The notes: generated by a model from the letters alone, not told the origin. A DNA stretch of 64,000 nt from an uncultured Aggregatibacter sp. (GCF_901873365.1 NZ_CABFLM010000049.1:1-64000), one strand, 5' to 3'; shown: positions 1 to 8,709, numbered from the stretch's first letter. Numbers and translations are program-made.

Positions 1-98
1 ATGTTGAGTTTCGGTTGCCAGCCTTGTTCATTATATAGCGAGGATTTTTTTCTGTTCATCGCTTAAGCTATTTGGCGCCATACGCATAGCCTATGGCT

Positions 99-127
99 TT
101 TACAGCCAGACTTTGGCTGGCTATAAT
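99..127 (+). promoter_or_regulatory. Sigma-70 promoter upstream of the rsx operon
   Basis: A near-consensus -35 (TTTACA, 99-104) and a perfect -10 (TATAAT, 122-127) are separated by 17 bases. The start point would be near 134, giving a leader of about 155 bases before rsxA. A small inverted repeat (AGCCA/TGGCT) lies in the spacer. It is the only strong promoter seen before rsxA. Confidence 0.7.
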
Positions 128-145
128 AAAACGGCTGAAAAATCC

Positions 146-190
146 ACCGCACTTTTAAAATACACTTTTCGGCGTATCAAAAAGTGCGGT
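146..190. terminator. Paired uptake-sequence hairpin in the rsx leader
   Basis: ACCGCACTTTT (146-156) and AAAAGTGCGGT (180-190) are perfectly complementary, with a 23-base loop. Inverted uptake-sequence pairs commonly act as intrinsic terminators in this family. Here the hairpin lies downstream of the promoter at 99-127 and upstream of rsxA, and only a short T run follows. It could be an attenuator, or the terminator of a short transcript. Confidence 0.55.
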
Positions 191-291
191 CAGTTTTGTT
201 AAAATTCGTTCACCTACCTTGCTTATTTTTTTATTGTTCTTAAGCCCATAAATGGCGATAATACACCGCTTATACGAACGAATTGAACGCT

Positions 292-873
292 ATGACACAT
301 TACATTCTACTGATCATCGGCACGGCATTGATTAATAACTTCGTGTTGGTGAAATTCCTTGGACTCTGCCCTTTTATGGGCGTCTCAAAAAAAATTGAAA
401 CCGCTATCGGCATGGGCTTGGCAACAACCTTTGTGCTGACAGTGGCGGCGCTTTGCTCCTATTTAGTGGATAATTATATTCTCGCGCCATTAAACGCAAC
501 ATTTTTACGTACACTCGTTTTTATTTTAGTCATCGCCGTAGTGGTGCAATTTACTGAAATGGCGATTCACAAAACCAGCCCAACTTTATATCGTTTACTG
601 GGCATTTTCCTGCCGCTTATTACCACCAACTGTGCCGTGCTTGGCGTGGCGTTGTTAAACGTGAATCTTGCGCATAATTTAACGGAATCGGTGGCTTACG
701 GCTTTGGTGCCTCTGCCGGTTTTGCCTTAGTTTTAGTCTTATTTGCCGCATTGCGTGAACGCTTGGTTGCCGCTGATGTGCCGATGCCATTTCGTGGTGC
801 CTCTATCGCCTTGATTACGGCAGGCTTAATGTCTCTCGCCTTCATGGGCTTTACCGGATTGGTGAAACTATAA
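292..873 (+). CDS. rsxA: Electron transport complex subunit RsxA
   Basis: Integral membrane subunit of the Rsx/Rnf ferredoxin:NAD oxidoreductase-type complex, which couples electron transfer to ion movement and in enterobacteria keeps SoxR reduced. The 193-residue product is almost all hydrophobic, with about six membrane segments, and matches the family length. It has the family's N-terminal NNFVLVKFLGLCPFMGVSKK region and an ITTNCAVLGV segment; the Cys residues in these half-membrane repeats bind an intramembrane iron-sulfur cluster in family members. A TTG lies three codons upstream (283), but the ATG at 292 gives the usual MTxYxLL start. The ribosome site is weak. First gene of rsxABCDGE; its stop overlaps the rsxB start by one base. 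Confidence 0.95.
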   Translation: MTHYILLIIGTALINNFVLVKFLGLCPFMGVSKKIETAIGMGLATTFVLTVAALCSYLVDNYILAPLNATFLRTLVFILVIAVVVQFTEMAIHKTSPTLYRLLGIFLPLITTNCAVLGVALLNVNLAHNLTESVAYGFGASAGFALVLVLFAALRERLVAADVPMPFRGASIALITAGLMSLAFMGFTGLVKL

Positions 874-1466
874 TGGCCACTTTCTATTATGTTCTCATTG
901 CCATTGTTGTATTGGCGCTGATTTTCGGCGCCATTTTGGGCTTTGCATCCGTAAAACTGAAAGTCGAAGCAGATCCTATTGTCGAAAAAATCGATGCGAT
1001 TTTACCGCAAAGCCAATGTGGCCAATGTGGCTATCCCGGTTGCAGACCTTATGCTGAAGCCATTGCCAACGGCGATGTGATTACCAAATGTATTCCGGGC
1101 GGCAGACCCACTGTCATTAAAATCGCCGAACTCCTTGGCGTTGAACCGCCGGAGACCGATAATTTAGCCGAAGATCCTGCGCCGAAAGTCGCCTTTATTG
1201 ATGAAAATATGTGTATCGGCTGCACCAAATGCATTCAGGCGTGTCCGGTAGATGCCATTATCGGTAGCAATAAACTCATGCACACGATTATTCCTGATTT
1301 ATGTACCGGCTGTGAGCTTTGTGTTGCGCCCTGCCCGACCAGCTGCATTTCCATGATTAAAGTCGAAAAAAATATTGATACTTGGGATTGGAAATTCGAT
1401 CCTAATCTAGTGATTCCGATTGTTGATACCACATCGGCAGAGAAGAAAATCATTGTGGGGAAATAA
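873..1466 (+). CDS. rsxB: Electron transport complex subunit RsxB (iron-sulfur protein)
   Basis: Ferredoxin-like subunit of 197 residues that passes electrons within the Rsx/Rnf complex. A single N-terminal membrane anchor (residues about 4-26) is followed by a CGQCGYPGC cluster motif near residues 49-57 and then two classical 4Fe-4S ferredoxin motifs, CIGCTKCIQACP and CTGCELCVAPCP, near residues 113-155. Every cysteine expected for the family is present. The start codon overlaps the rsxA stop (TAATG), so the two are translationally coupled, and rsxC begins on the next base after the stop. Confidence 0.95.
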   Translation: MATFYYVLIAIVVLALIFGAILGFASVKLKVEADPIVEKIDAILPQSQCGQCGYPGCRPYAEAIANGDVITKCIPGGRPTVIKIAELLGVEPPETDNLAEDPAPKVAFIDENMCIGCTKCIQACPVDAIIGSNKLMHTIIPDLCTGCELCVAPCPTSCISMIKVEKNIDTWDWKFDPNLVIPIVDTTSAEKKIIVGK

Positions 1467-4004
1467 ATGGCGGATGTATTAACACGTTTTAACAGTGGCA
1501 AACTTTGGGAATTTGACGGTGGTATTCACCCGCCGGATATGAAGTCCCAATCCAACGGCACACCCATTCGCACGCTCCCCCTGCCCGATGATTTTTATGT
1601 ACCGTTAAAACAACACGCCGGTCGTGCAGGAAACTTGTTAGTCAAACCCGGAGATCAGGTTCTCAAAGGGCAACCACTGACACAAGGCGATGGCTTGCAA
1701 AGTTTACCTGTTCATGCACCCACCTCCGGTACAGTGATTGATATCGCGCCTTATGTCGCGCCACATCCATCCGGGCTGACAGAAACCTGCGTACATATTC
1801 AAGCAGATGGCTTGGATCAATGGCGTCCACAAGTGCCAATCGAGGATTTTTTCACCCAAACGCGGGAACAGCTCATTGAAAAAATTTATCAGGCAGGCAT
1901 CGCCGGCTTGGGTGGTGCAGTTTTCCCCACTGCGGCAAAAATTCATTCGGCTGAAAAACAGGTCAAACTGTTGATTATTAACGGGGCAGAATGTGAACCT
2001 TACATCACCTGCGACGATCGCTTAATGCGCGATCGTGCCGATGAAATCATCGAGGGCGTGCGTATTCTGCGTTATATTTTGCGCCCTGAAAAAGTCGTTA
2101 TCGCCATAGAAGACAATAAACTTGAAGCCGTATCCGCCTTAGAACATGCATTACATGGCGCGAATGACATTGACATCCGTATCATTCCGACAAAATATCC
2201 GTCCGGTGCGGCAAAACAACTCATTCAAGTGCTAACAGGCATGGAAGTGCCAAGCGGACAACGCTCTTCCAGCATTGGCGTGCTCATGCAAAATGTAGGA
2301 ACCGCCTTTGCCATTAAACGCGCGGTACTTGATGATGAACCTTTAATTGAGCGCGTCGTTACTCTCACCGGTGATAAAATTCCAAACAAAGGCAATTATT
2401 GGGCGCGCTTTGGCACCCCGATTTCTCATTTATTGCGTGAAACCGGCTACCAATATGACGACCGCTTTCCAGTCTTTATGGGCGGTCCAATGATGGGTGT
2501 CATTCTACCTGATTTAAATGCGCCGATGACCAAAGTGGCAAACTGCTTATTGGCACCGGATCATTTTGAATATGCGCCACCGGAACCGGAAAAAAGCTGT
2601 ATTCGCTGCTCTGCCTGCTCCGATGCTTGCCCGGTAAAACTGATGCCGCAGCAACTCTATTGGTTTGCCCGCAGCGAAAATCACGAAAAATCGGAAGAAT
2701 ATTCTCTCAAAGACTGTATTGAATGCGGTGTGTGCGCCTATGTTTGCCCAAGCCACATTCCGCTTATTCAATATTTCCGCCAAGAAAAAGCCAAAATTTG
2801 GGAAATCAAACATAAAGCAAAATTAGCAGAAGAGGCGAAAATCCGTTTTGAACAACGCCAAGCCCGCCTAGAACGGGAAGAACAAGAACGCAAAGCGCGT
2901 TCTCAACGAGCCGCGGCAGCACGCCGTGAAGAATTAGCACAGCAAAAAGGCGTTGATCCGGTCGCCGCTGCCTTAGAACGTTTAAAAGCGAAAAAAGCGG
3001 AAGCGGCGGAAAATACACAAATTGAGCAAAAAACCCTTATTGATGAAAAAGGCCATATTCAGCCTGACAATCGCGACATCATGGCACAACGCAAGGCGCG
3101 CCGATTAGCCCGTCAAGCGGAAGCCGTAGCCTCTGCCGAACCGGCAATAGACCAAAGTGCGGTTCAAATTTCAGATGAAAATCCGGCAGAAACCGATCCG
3201 CGCAAAGCTGCGATTGCTGCCGCGCTCGCACGTGCTAAAGCGAAAAAAGCCGCGCAGCAAGGGGAAACCGTAACCTCTGCCGAACCCGCAACAGCACAAA
3301 GTGCGGTTCCAATTTCAGATGAAAAACCTGTGGAAACGGATCCGCGCAAAGCCGCTATTGCGGCGGCTATCGCACGTGCTAAAGCAAAAAAAGCCGCGCA
3401 GCAAGGGGAAACCGTAACCTCTGCCGAACCGGCAACAGACCAAAGTGCGGTTCAAGTTTCAGATAAAAAATCAGAAGAGACGGATCCGCGCAAAGCCGCT
3501 ATTGCTGCTGCGATCGCGCGTGCTAAAGCGAAAAAAGCAGCGCAGCAAGGGGAAACCGTAGCCTCTACCAAACCTGAAACAACCCAAAGTGCGGTTCAAA
3601 TTTCAGATGAAAATCCGGCAGACACGGATCCGCGCAAAGCTGCCATTGCGGCTGCGATCGCGCGTGCTAAAGCGAAAAAAGCAGCGCAGCAAGGGGAAAA
3701 CGTAGCCTCTGCCGAATCGGCAACAACACAAAGTGCGGTTCAAATTTCAGATGAAAATACAGCGGAAACAGATCCGCGCAAAGCCGCCATTGCTGCCGCT
3801 ATCGCCCGTGCTAAAGCCAAAAAAACAGCGCAGCAAGGGAATGCAGTCGCTTCAAGTACCTCTGAAACAGCCCAAAGTGCGGTCCAAATTTCAGATGAAA
3901 ATCCAGCGGAAGCGGATCCGCGCAAAGCCGCCATTGCCGCGGCTATCGCACGTGCTAAAGCGAAAAAAGCCGCGCAGCAAGCCCAACAAAATGAACAGCA
4001 TTAA
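1467..4004 (+). CDS. rsxC: Electron transport complex subunit RsxC with long repetitive tail
   Basis: Peripheral NADH/flavin and iron-sulfur subunit of the Rsx/Rnf complex, 845 residues. The N-terminal two thirds is the conserved RnfC core, with a glycine-rich nucleotide region (GIAGLGGAVFPTAAK, residues about 146-160) and two 4Fe-4S motifs starting at Cys378 and Cys417. From about residue 445 the protein becomes a charged Ala/Lys/Arg/Glu-rich helix-forming tail. The last 290 residues are six near-identical 48-residue units (DPRKAAIAAAIARAKAKKAA plus a QSAVQISDEN-like linker). RsxC proteins often have such tails of varying length. Base composition of the tail is dictated by the repeat, and each unit carries one uptake sequence. 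Confidence 0.95.
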   Translation: MADVLTRFNSGKLWEFDGGIHPPDMKSQSNGTPIRTLPLPDDFYVPLKQHAGRAGNLLVKPGDQVLKGQPLTQGDGLQSLPVHAPTSGTVIDIAPYVAPHPSGLTETCVHIQADGLDQWRPQVPIEDFFTQTREQLIEKIYQAGIAGLGGAVFPTAAKIHSAEKQVKLLIINGAECEPYITCDDRLMRDRADEIIEGVRILRYILRPEKVVIAIEDNKLEAVSALEHALHGANDIDIRIIPTKYPSGAAKQLIQVLTGMEVPSGQRSSSIGVLMQNVGTAFAIKRAVLDDEPLIERVVTLTGDKIPNKGNYWARFGTPISHLLRETGYQYDDRFPVFMGGPMMGVILPDLNAPMTKVANCLLAPDHFEYAPPEPEKSCIRCSACSDACPVKLMPQQLYWFARSENHEKSEEYSLKDCIECGVCAYVCPSHIPLIQYFRQEKAKIWEIKHKAKLAEEAKIRFEQRQARLEREEQERKARSQRAAAARREELAQQKGVDPVAAALERLKAKKAEAAENTQIEQKTLIDEKGHIQPDNRDIMAQRKARRLARQAEAVASAEPAIDQSAVQISDENPAETDPRKAAIAAALARAKAKKAAQQGETVTSAEPATAQSAVPISDEKPVETDPRKAAIAAAIARAKAKKAAQQGETVTSAEPATDQSAVQVSDKKSEETDPRKAAIAAAIARAKAKKAAQQGETVASTKPETTQSAVQISDENPADTDPRKAAIAAAIARAKAKKAAQQGENVASAESATTQSAVQISDENTAETDPRKAAIAAAIARAKAKKTAQQGNAVASSTSETAQSAVQISDENPAEADPRKAAIAAAIARAKAKKAAQQAQQNEQH
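3113..4000 (+). repeat. Six 144-bp in-frame tandem repeats in rsxC, each with an uptake sequence
   Basis: The AAGTGCGGT uptake sequence begins at 3155, 3299, 3443, 3587, 3731 and 3875, exactly 144 bases apart each time, and is always read in the same frame as Gln-Ser-Ala-Val. Between copies the sequence encodes an Ala/Lys/Arg-rich helix and a Glu/Pro linker with scattered substitutions. Since 144 is a multiple of three, gain or loss of units would keep the frame. Confidence 0.93.
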
Positions 4005-4014
4005 GGAATAACCC

Positions 4015-5094
4015 ATGTTTAAGATGATCAGTTCACCCCATACTCATTCGGGAAAACTCACCATGCGAATTATGCTTTGGGTGATGTTAGCCATGCTGCC
4101 GGCGATTGCATTACAAGTGCATTACTTCGGCGTTGGCGTGCTGATTCAAGCCGCCTTGGCAATCAGTTTTGCTTTGGTGCTGGAATTGTTGGTGACTTTT
4201 TTGCGCAAACAACCGACCTTGAGTTACCTTTCCGATTTGAGTGTAATTTTGACCGCACTGATTCTTGCGGTGGCGATTCCGCCTTATGCGCCTTATTGGA
4301 TTATTCTTATTGGCACATTTTGTGCGGTGATTTTGGGCAAGCACGTTTATGGCGGATTAGGGCAAAATCCCTTTAACCCTGCTATGGTAGGGTATGTAGT
4401 GTTGTTGACCTCATTCCCATTGCAAATGACGACTTGGATGCCGGCGATTCAACTTCTGCCGGAACCGCCAACCTTTGCCGATGCCTTACAATTGATTTTT
4501 CATGGTTTAACCACCGATGGTTTTAGCTTACACCAATTAACCGCCTCCATTGACGGCATGACACAAGCCACGCCGCTGGATACCACGAAATTGTTTTACG
4601 CCACACAGGCTTCCGATCACAATATCAGTTCGGTTTATGCCGACTTAGTGAAATTACCGATATTTACCCAAAACGGTTGGGATTTTGCGCAAGGTTGGTG
4701 GCAAATCAATTTCGCCTTTTTACTGGGTGGAATTTTCTTAATCCTGAAAAAAGCCATTCACTGGCACATTCCCGTGGCAATGTTAAGTAGCTTTACCCTT
4801 TTGAGTCTGTTAACCGAACTCTTCTCAACGAGTGGTCACTTAAGCACGGCAAGCCAACTCTTCAGCGGTGCCATGATGTTCGGCGCATTCTTTATCGCCA
4901 CTGATCCGGTTACGGCTTCGATTACGCCGAAAGGCAAATTGGTATTTGGTGCATTGGTGGGATTATTCGTTTATTTAATTCGGTTTTATGGCAACTACCC
5001 TGACGGCGTGGCATTTGCTGTCTTGCTCAGCAACATTTGCGTGCCATTAATCGATCATTACACCCGTCCACGGGTCGCCGGTCATCGCGGATAA
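4015..5094 (+). CDS. rsxD: Electron transport complex subunit RsxD
   Basis: Membrane subunit of 359 residues, NqrB/RnfD family, which carries a covalently bound FMN. About nine or ten hydrophobic segments are visible. The flavin attachment motif reads GMTQATPLD, with the acceptor threonine at residue 186, equivalent to Thr187 of E. coli RsxD. The family signature GGLGQNPFNPAMVGY is at about 113-127 and ATDPVTASITPKGK is near the C-terminus. It starts 10 bases after rsxC and is followed by rsxG after 9 bases. Confidence 0.95.
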   Translation: MFKMISSPHTHSGKLTMRIMLWVMLAMLPAIALQVHYFGVGVLIQAALAISFALVLELLVTFLRKQPTLSYLSDLSVILTALILAVAIPPYAPYWIILIGTFCAVILGKHVYGGLGQNPFNPAMVGYVVLLTSFPLQMTTWMPAIQLLPEPPTFADALQLIFHGLTTDGFSLHQLTASIDGMTQATPLDTTKLFYATQASDHNISSVYADLVKLPIFTQNGWDFAQGWWQINFAFLLGGIFLILKKAIHWHIPVAMLSSFTLLSLLTELFSTSGHLSTASQLFSGAMMFGAFFIATDPVTASITPKGKLVFGALVGLFVYLIRFYGNYPDGVAFAVLLSNICVPLIDHYTRPRVAGHRG

Positions 5095-5103
5095 GGAGAC
5101 ATC

Positions 5104-5715
5104 ATGCAAGCAATCAAAATCACCTCCAAATACGGCGTGTTATTGGCTTTTGTGGCATTTTGTTGCACAGCAATTTCGAGCGGCGTTTATTTTCTCACGA
5201 AAGATAAAATCGATCAGGCAATGCAAGCGCAACAACGGGCGTTACTATTACAAGTGATTCCACAGGACTATTTTACGAATGATTTAACGCAAGATTGCTA
5301 CACGCCGAAAAACCACGCGTTACAAAACGTGGATATTCAAAAAATCTGTACAGCCAAAAAAGACGGCAAAATCACCGCTTATGCTTTTGAAAGCGTGGCG
5401 CATGACGGTTACTCCGGTGATATTCGTATTTTAGTTGGCATGAAGCCGGATGGCGAAGTGCTTGGTGTGCGCATTACGGAACACCATGAAACGCCGGGCT
5501 TGGGCGATAAAATCGAAACGCGTATTTCCAATTGGATTTTGAGCTTTGATCATCAAGTCATCAGCCAAGAGAAAGCGCCAGAATGGGCAGTCAAAAAAGA
5601 CGGCGGTAAATTCGATCAATTCGCCGGAGCGACAATCACGCCACGCGCTGTGGTCAATCAAGTAAAACGCGCTGCACTGGCGATGTTGGATAATTTACCG
5701 AAAGAGAAAGAATAA
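5104..5715 (+). CDS. rsxG: Electron transport complex subunit RsxG (FMN protein)
   Basis: 203-residue subunit with one N-terminal membrane anchor (residues about 12-32) and a periplasmic FMN-binding domain. The covalent flavin site is the FAGATITPRAVV segment, with the acceptor Thr at residue 177, matching the S/AGAT motif of RnfG/NqrC proteins. The HHETPGLGDKI segment typical of the FMN-binding domain is at about 127-137. The last base of its stop codon is the first base of the rsxE start codon, so the two genes overlap by one base. Confidence 0.95.
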   Translation: MQAIKITSKYGVLLAFVAFCCTAISSGVYFLTKDKIDQAMQAQQRALLLQVIPQDYFTNDLTQDCYTPKNHALQNVDIQKICTAKKDGKITAYAFESVAHDGYSGDIRILVGMKPDGEVLGVRITEHHETPGLGDKIETRISNWILSFDHQVISQEKAPEWAVKKDGGKFDQFAGATITPRAVVNQVKRAALAMLDNLPKEKE

Positions 5716-6431
5716 TGGATAAACGAGATGAAATAACTGAAACGCCGGCAGAAAGCCAATCTGTCGAAAATAAAAGTGCGGTGACCATTTCAAATGAAAA
5801 AAGCATTTGGAAAACCATTTTCGTTCAAGGTATTTGGACGAATAACTCCACGGTGGTGCAATTGCTGGGATTGTGTCCGCTACTTGCTGTGTCCAATACG
5901 GCAACGAATGCCCTGGGTTTGGGGTTAGCCACCATGCTGGTACTCACCTGTACCAATACGGTCATATCGATTTTTCGTCAACATATTCCCAACGAAATTC
6001 GGATTCCGATTTACGTCATGATCATTGCCACGACGGTTACTGTGGTGCAGTTACTGATGAATGCTTATACTTACCCGCTTTACCAATCACTCGGTATTTT
6101 TATTCCGCTGATTGTGACCAACTGTATTGTGATCGGGCGGGCGGAAGCCTTTGCCTCAAAGAACAGCATCGCCCATTCTGCCTTTGATGGTTTTTCCATG
6201 GGGTTGGGGATGTTATGTGGCTTGGTCGCATTAGGTGGCCTACGTGAAGCTATCGGCAACGGCACCCTGTTCGACGGCATTGAAAATCTGCTAGGCGATT
6301 GGGCGGCATTTATGCGAATTGAATTTTTCCATAACGACAGTAACCTGCTGCTGGCAATTTTGCCCCCCGGTGCATTTATCGGTTTAGCGTTGCTATTAGC
6401 GTTAAAAAATATCATAGATACAAAAAAGTAG
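5715..6431 (+). CDS. rsxE: Electron transport complex subunit RsxE
   Basis: 238-residue membrane subunit homologous to RsxA (NqrD/RnfE family). After a hydrophilic N-terminus of about 35 residues that contains an in-frame uptake sequence, the protein has about six membrane segments. It keeps the paired intramembrane Cys motifs VVQLLGLCPLLAVSN and IVTNCIVIGRAEAFA. Last gene of the rsx operon; as in E. coli and Haemophilus, nth follows, but here a 131-bp palindromic element separates them. Confidence 0.95.
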   Translation: MDKRDEITETPAESQSVENKSAVTISNEKSIWKTIFVQGIWTNNSTVVQLLGLCPLLAVSNTATNALGLGLATMLVLTCTNTVISIFRQHIPNEIRIPIYVMIIATTVTVVQLLMNAYTYPLYQSLGIFIPLIVTNCIVIGRAEAFASKNSIAHSAFDGFSMGLGMLCGLVALGGLREAIGNGTLFDGIENLLGDWAAFMRIEFFHNDSNLLLAILPPGAFIGLALLLALKNIIDTKK

Positions 6432-6462
6432 TTTAAAAATAAATAATGCTCAGATAATTCGT

Positions 6463-6593
6463 CCCCATCTAATTTGCCTGAGCGACTGAGAATTTTTAGG
6501 AAAATTTAGCTTGTCTGAACAACCTAGTTGCGAGTTCTAAATTTTCCGTAAAGAAAATTCTCACCAAGCTCAGACAAGCAAATTAGCTTGGGG
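6463..6593. repeat. 131-bp imperfect palindrome between rsxE and nth
   Basis: The left half (CCCC..CTAATTTGC..GAGAATTTT..GGAAAATTTAG) is complementary to the right half over most of its length, bounded by CCCC at 6463 and GGGG at 6590-6593. The arms differ by short indels, and GCTTGTCTGAAC (6509-6520) can pair alternatively with GCTCAGACAAGC (6568-6579). This is the layout of a small non-coding intergenic repeat (MITE- or REP-like). No coding potential is seen. Confidence 0.75.
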
Positions 6594-6604
6594 TGTGTTT
6601 TTTG

Positions 6605-6632
6605 CTACTTTTTTGCACAAGCAAAAAAGTAG
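6605..6632 (+). promoter_or_regulatory. Perfect 12-bp hairpin directly before the nth ribosome site
   Basis: CTACTTTTTTGC (6605-6616) and GCAAAAAAGTAG (6621-6632) form a perfect stem with loop ACAA. The nth ribosome-binding site (AGAAGGAAAA) follows at once. The hairpin may affect translation or mRNA stability. A hairpin of this form occurs as a dispersed repeat in various bacteria, so it may simply be repeat-derived. Confidence 0.6.
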
Positions 6633-6642
6633 AAGGAAAAGT

Positions 6643-7278
6643 ATGAATAAAGAAAAAAGAATTGAAATTCTAAAACGTCTGCGTGCTGCCAATCCGCACC
6701 CAACCACGGAACTGAATTTTAGCTCGCCCTTTGAATTATTGATCGCCGTGATTTTGTCAGCACAAGCCACTGACAAAGGAGTAAATAAAGCGACAGATAA
6801 ACTCTTTCCTGTTGCCAATACACCGCAGGCAATTTTGGCATTGGGCGTGGATGGCTTGAAGGAATACATCAAAACGATTGGTCTATTTAATAGCAAAGCA
6901 GAAAATATCATCAAAACCTGCCGTGATTTAATTGAAAAACACCACGGTGAAGTGCCTGAAGATCGCGAAGCGTTAGAAGCCCTTACCGGCGTAGGAAGAA
7001 AAACGGCCAATGTGGTATTAAATACCGCATTTGGACACCCGACTATCGCCGTGGATACCCATATTTTTCGCGTCTGCAACCGTACCGGCTTTGCGCCTGG
7101 CAAAGATGTGGTGAAAGTCGAAGAAAAATTGATAAAAGTGGTTCCTGCCGAATTTAAGGTGGATGTACACCACTGGTTAATTTTGCATGGACGATATACT
7201 TGCGTAGCGCGCAAACCTCGCTGCGGTGCGTGCATCATTGAAGATTTATGCGAATATAAAAATAAAACAGAATATTAA
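6643..7278 (+). CDS. nth: Endonuclease III (DNA glycosylase/AP lyase)
   Basis: Base-excision repair enzyme that removes oxidised pyrimidines and nicks abasic sites; 211 residues, the same length as the E. coli enzyme. The helix-hairpin-helix LTGVGRKTANVVL carries the catalytic Lys120, the catalytic aspartate is Asp138 (AVDTHIFRV), and the C-terminal cluster motif C-x6-C-x2-C-x5-C is intact. The open frame extends upstream to a GTG at 6595, but that lies in the repeat; the ATG at 6643 follows a good ribosome site. rsx-nth synteny is conserved across gamma-proteobacteria. Confidence 0.96.
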   Translation: MNKEKRIEILKRLRAANPHPTTELNFSSPFELLIAVILSAQATDKGVNKATDKLFPVANTPQAILALGVDGLKEYIKTIGLFNSKAENIIKTCRDLIEKHHGEVPEDREALEALTGVGRKTANVVLNTAFGHPTIAVDTHIFRVCNRTGFAPGKDVVKVEEKLIKVVPAEFKVDVHHWLILHGRYTCVARKPRCGACIIEDLCEYKNKTEY

Positions 7279-7294
7279 AAATACAGGAAAACTT

Positions 7295-8668
7295 ATGACA
7301 ACACCAAAATTAGAACGACAAACCTGGTCCAATCGTTTAACTTATGTGCTTACCGTTGCCGGCGCAACCGTCGGTTTTGGCGCAACATGGCGCTTTCCCT
7401 ATTTAGTGGGAGAAAACGGTGGCGGTGCCTATGTCTTGCTATTTTGCATTGCGATGATTGTCATTGGTATTCCAATGATTTTAGTAGAAAACGTGATTGG
7501 CCGTCGTTTACGGGTCAACTCCATTGATGCCTTTGGCGATAAAATTTTAGATAAAGGCAAAGGAATTTCTAAATATTGGAAACTGCTTGGTTATATGGGG
7601 CTTCTCGGTGCGTTCGGGATCATGGCGTATTACATGGTACTTGGCGGCTGGGTGATTACCTATATCATTAATCTCATCAGCGGTACGCTTGATATTTCTA
7701 CGCCCATCACCAAAGATGTCGCAAAAGATTTCTACGATTTACACATCAGTAACAGCCCGGTTGAAATCATTATTTACACCGCACTTTTTGTACTCGTCAA
7801 TTACATTATTTTGGCAAAAGGCATTATCGGTGGTATTGAACGCTCTGTGAAATACTTAATGCCATTGCTGTTTATTTTCTTGATTGGCATGGTTATTCGT
7901 AATATTACCTTGCCGGGGGCAATGGAAGGCATCACCTTTTACCTCAAACCGGATTTTTCTAAAATTACCCCCAAATTATTTGTGTTCGTGTTGGGACAAG
8001 TTTTCTTCGCTTTAAGTCTCGGTTTTGGCGTATTGATCACCCTTTCCAGCTACTTAAATAAAGAAGAAAACTTGATCCAGACAGCGGTAATCACCGGCTT
8101 CACTAACACCATTATTGCCGTGTTAGCCGGCTTTATGATTTTCCCGTCTTTGTTTACCTTTGGCATTGAACCGAATGCCGGCCCAACATTGGTATTCCAA
8201 AGTTTGCCAATCGTATTCTCCCATTTATGGGCAGGTAAATTCTTTGCAATTATCTTCTTTGGCTTATTGCTTATCGCTGCTTTAACAACATCTATCACCA
8301 TTTACGAAGTGATCATCACGGCCTTGCAAGAAAAACTCAGAATGCGCCGTAGCAAAGCCATTATTCTAACGCTCAGCGGAATTTTTCTCTTGGGCAACGT
8401 GCCGTCTATTTTAGGGGATAATCTTTGGAAAGATGTCACCTTCTTCGGCAAAAGCATTTTCGATGCCTTTGATTTCGTCAGTGGCAATATTCTGTTTATG
8501 CTTACCGCACTTGGTTGCGCGCTTTTCGTGGGTTTCGTGTTAAAAGACGAAGCAAAAAAAGAACTGTCTCCAACGCCAGATTCTACTTTTACCAAACTTT
8601 GGTTTAACTATGTGAAATTTGTCGTACCATTTATTATTTTGGTCATTTTTATCAGCAATTTACTTTAA
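7295..8668 (+). CDS. Sodium-dependent transporter, NSS/SNF family
   Basis: Secondary transporter of 457 residues that probably takes up an amino acid or related amine with sodium. About eleven or twelve membrane segments are visible. The N-terminal GATVGFGATWRFPYLVGENGGGAY is the unwound TM1 substrate/sodium signature of the family, resembling bacterial homologues such as LeuT/TnaT/MhsT; substrate cannot be assigned. The start chosen is the ATG at 7295 after AGGAAA; an upstream ATG would overlap nth. Only 16 bases separate it from nth, so it may share transcripts. A strong terminator follows. Confidence 0.9.
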   Translation: MTTPKLERQTWSNRLTYVLTVAGATVGFGATWRFPYLVGENGGGAYVLLFCIAMIVIGIPMILVENVIGRRLRVNSIDAFGDKILDKGKGISKYWKLLGYMGLLGAFGIMAYYMVLGGWVITYIINLISGTLDISTPITKDVAKDFYDLHISNSPVEIIIYTALFVLVNYIILAKGIIGGIERSVKYLMPLLFIFLIGMVIRNITLPGAMEGITFYLKPDFSKITPKLFVFVLGQVFFALSLGFGVLITLSSYLNKEENLIQTAVITGFTNTIIAVLAGFMIFPSLFTFGIEPNAGPTLVFQSLPIVFSHLWAGKFFAIIFFGLLLIAALTTSITIYEVIITALQEKLRMRRSKAIILTLSGIFLLGNVPSILGDNLWKDVTFFGKSIFDAFDFVSGNILFMLTALGCALFVGFVLKDEAKKELSPTPDSTFTKLWFNYVKFVVPFIILVIFISNLL

Positions 8669-8676
8669 GTGAGATC

Positions 8677-8709
8677 AAAGTCTGCTCAACACCGAGCAGG
8701 CTTTGTTTT
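8677..8709 (+). terminator. Intrinsic terminator of the NSS transporter gene
   Basis: AAAGTCTGCTC (8677-8687) pairs with GAGCAGGCTTT (8694-8704) with one G-T pair and a 6-base loop, followed by GTTTT. It begins 8 bases after the stop codon. Confidence 0.85.

Noticed and set aside
3113..4000. Regular repeats in rsxC as a CRISPR array
   Set aside because: The 144-bp units are fully coding, in one frame and similar along their whole length; there are no unique spacers and no cas genes.
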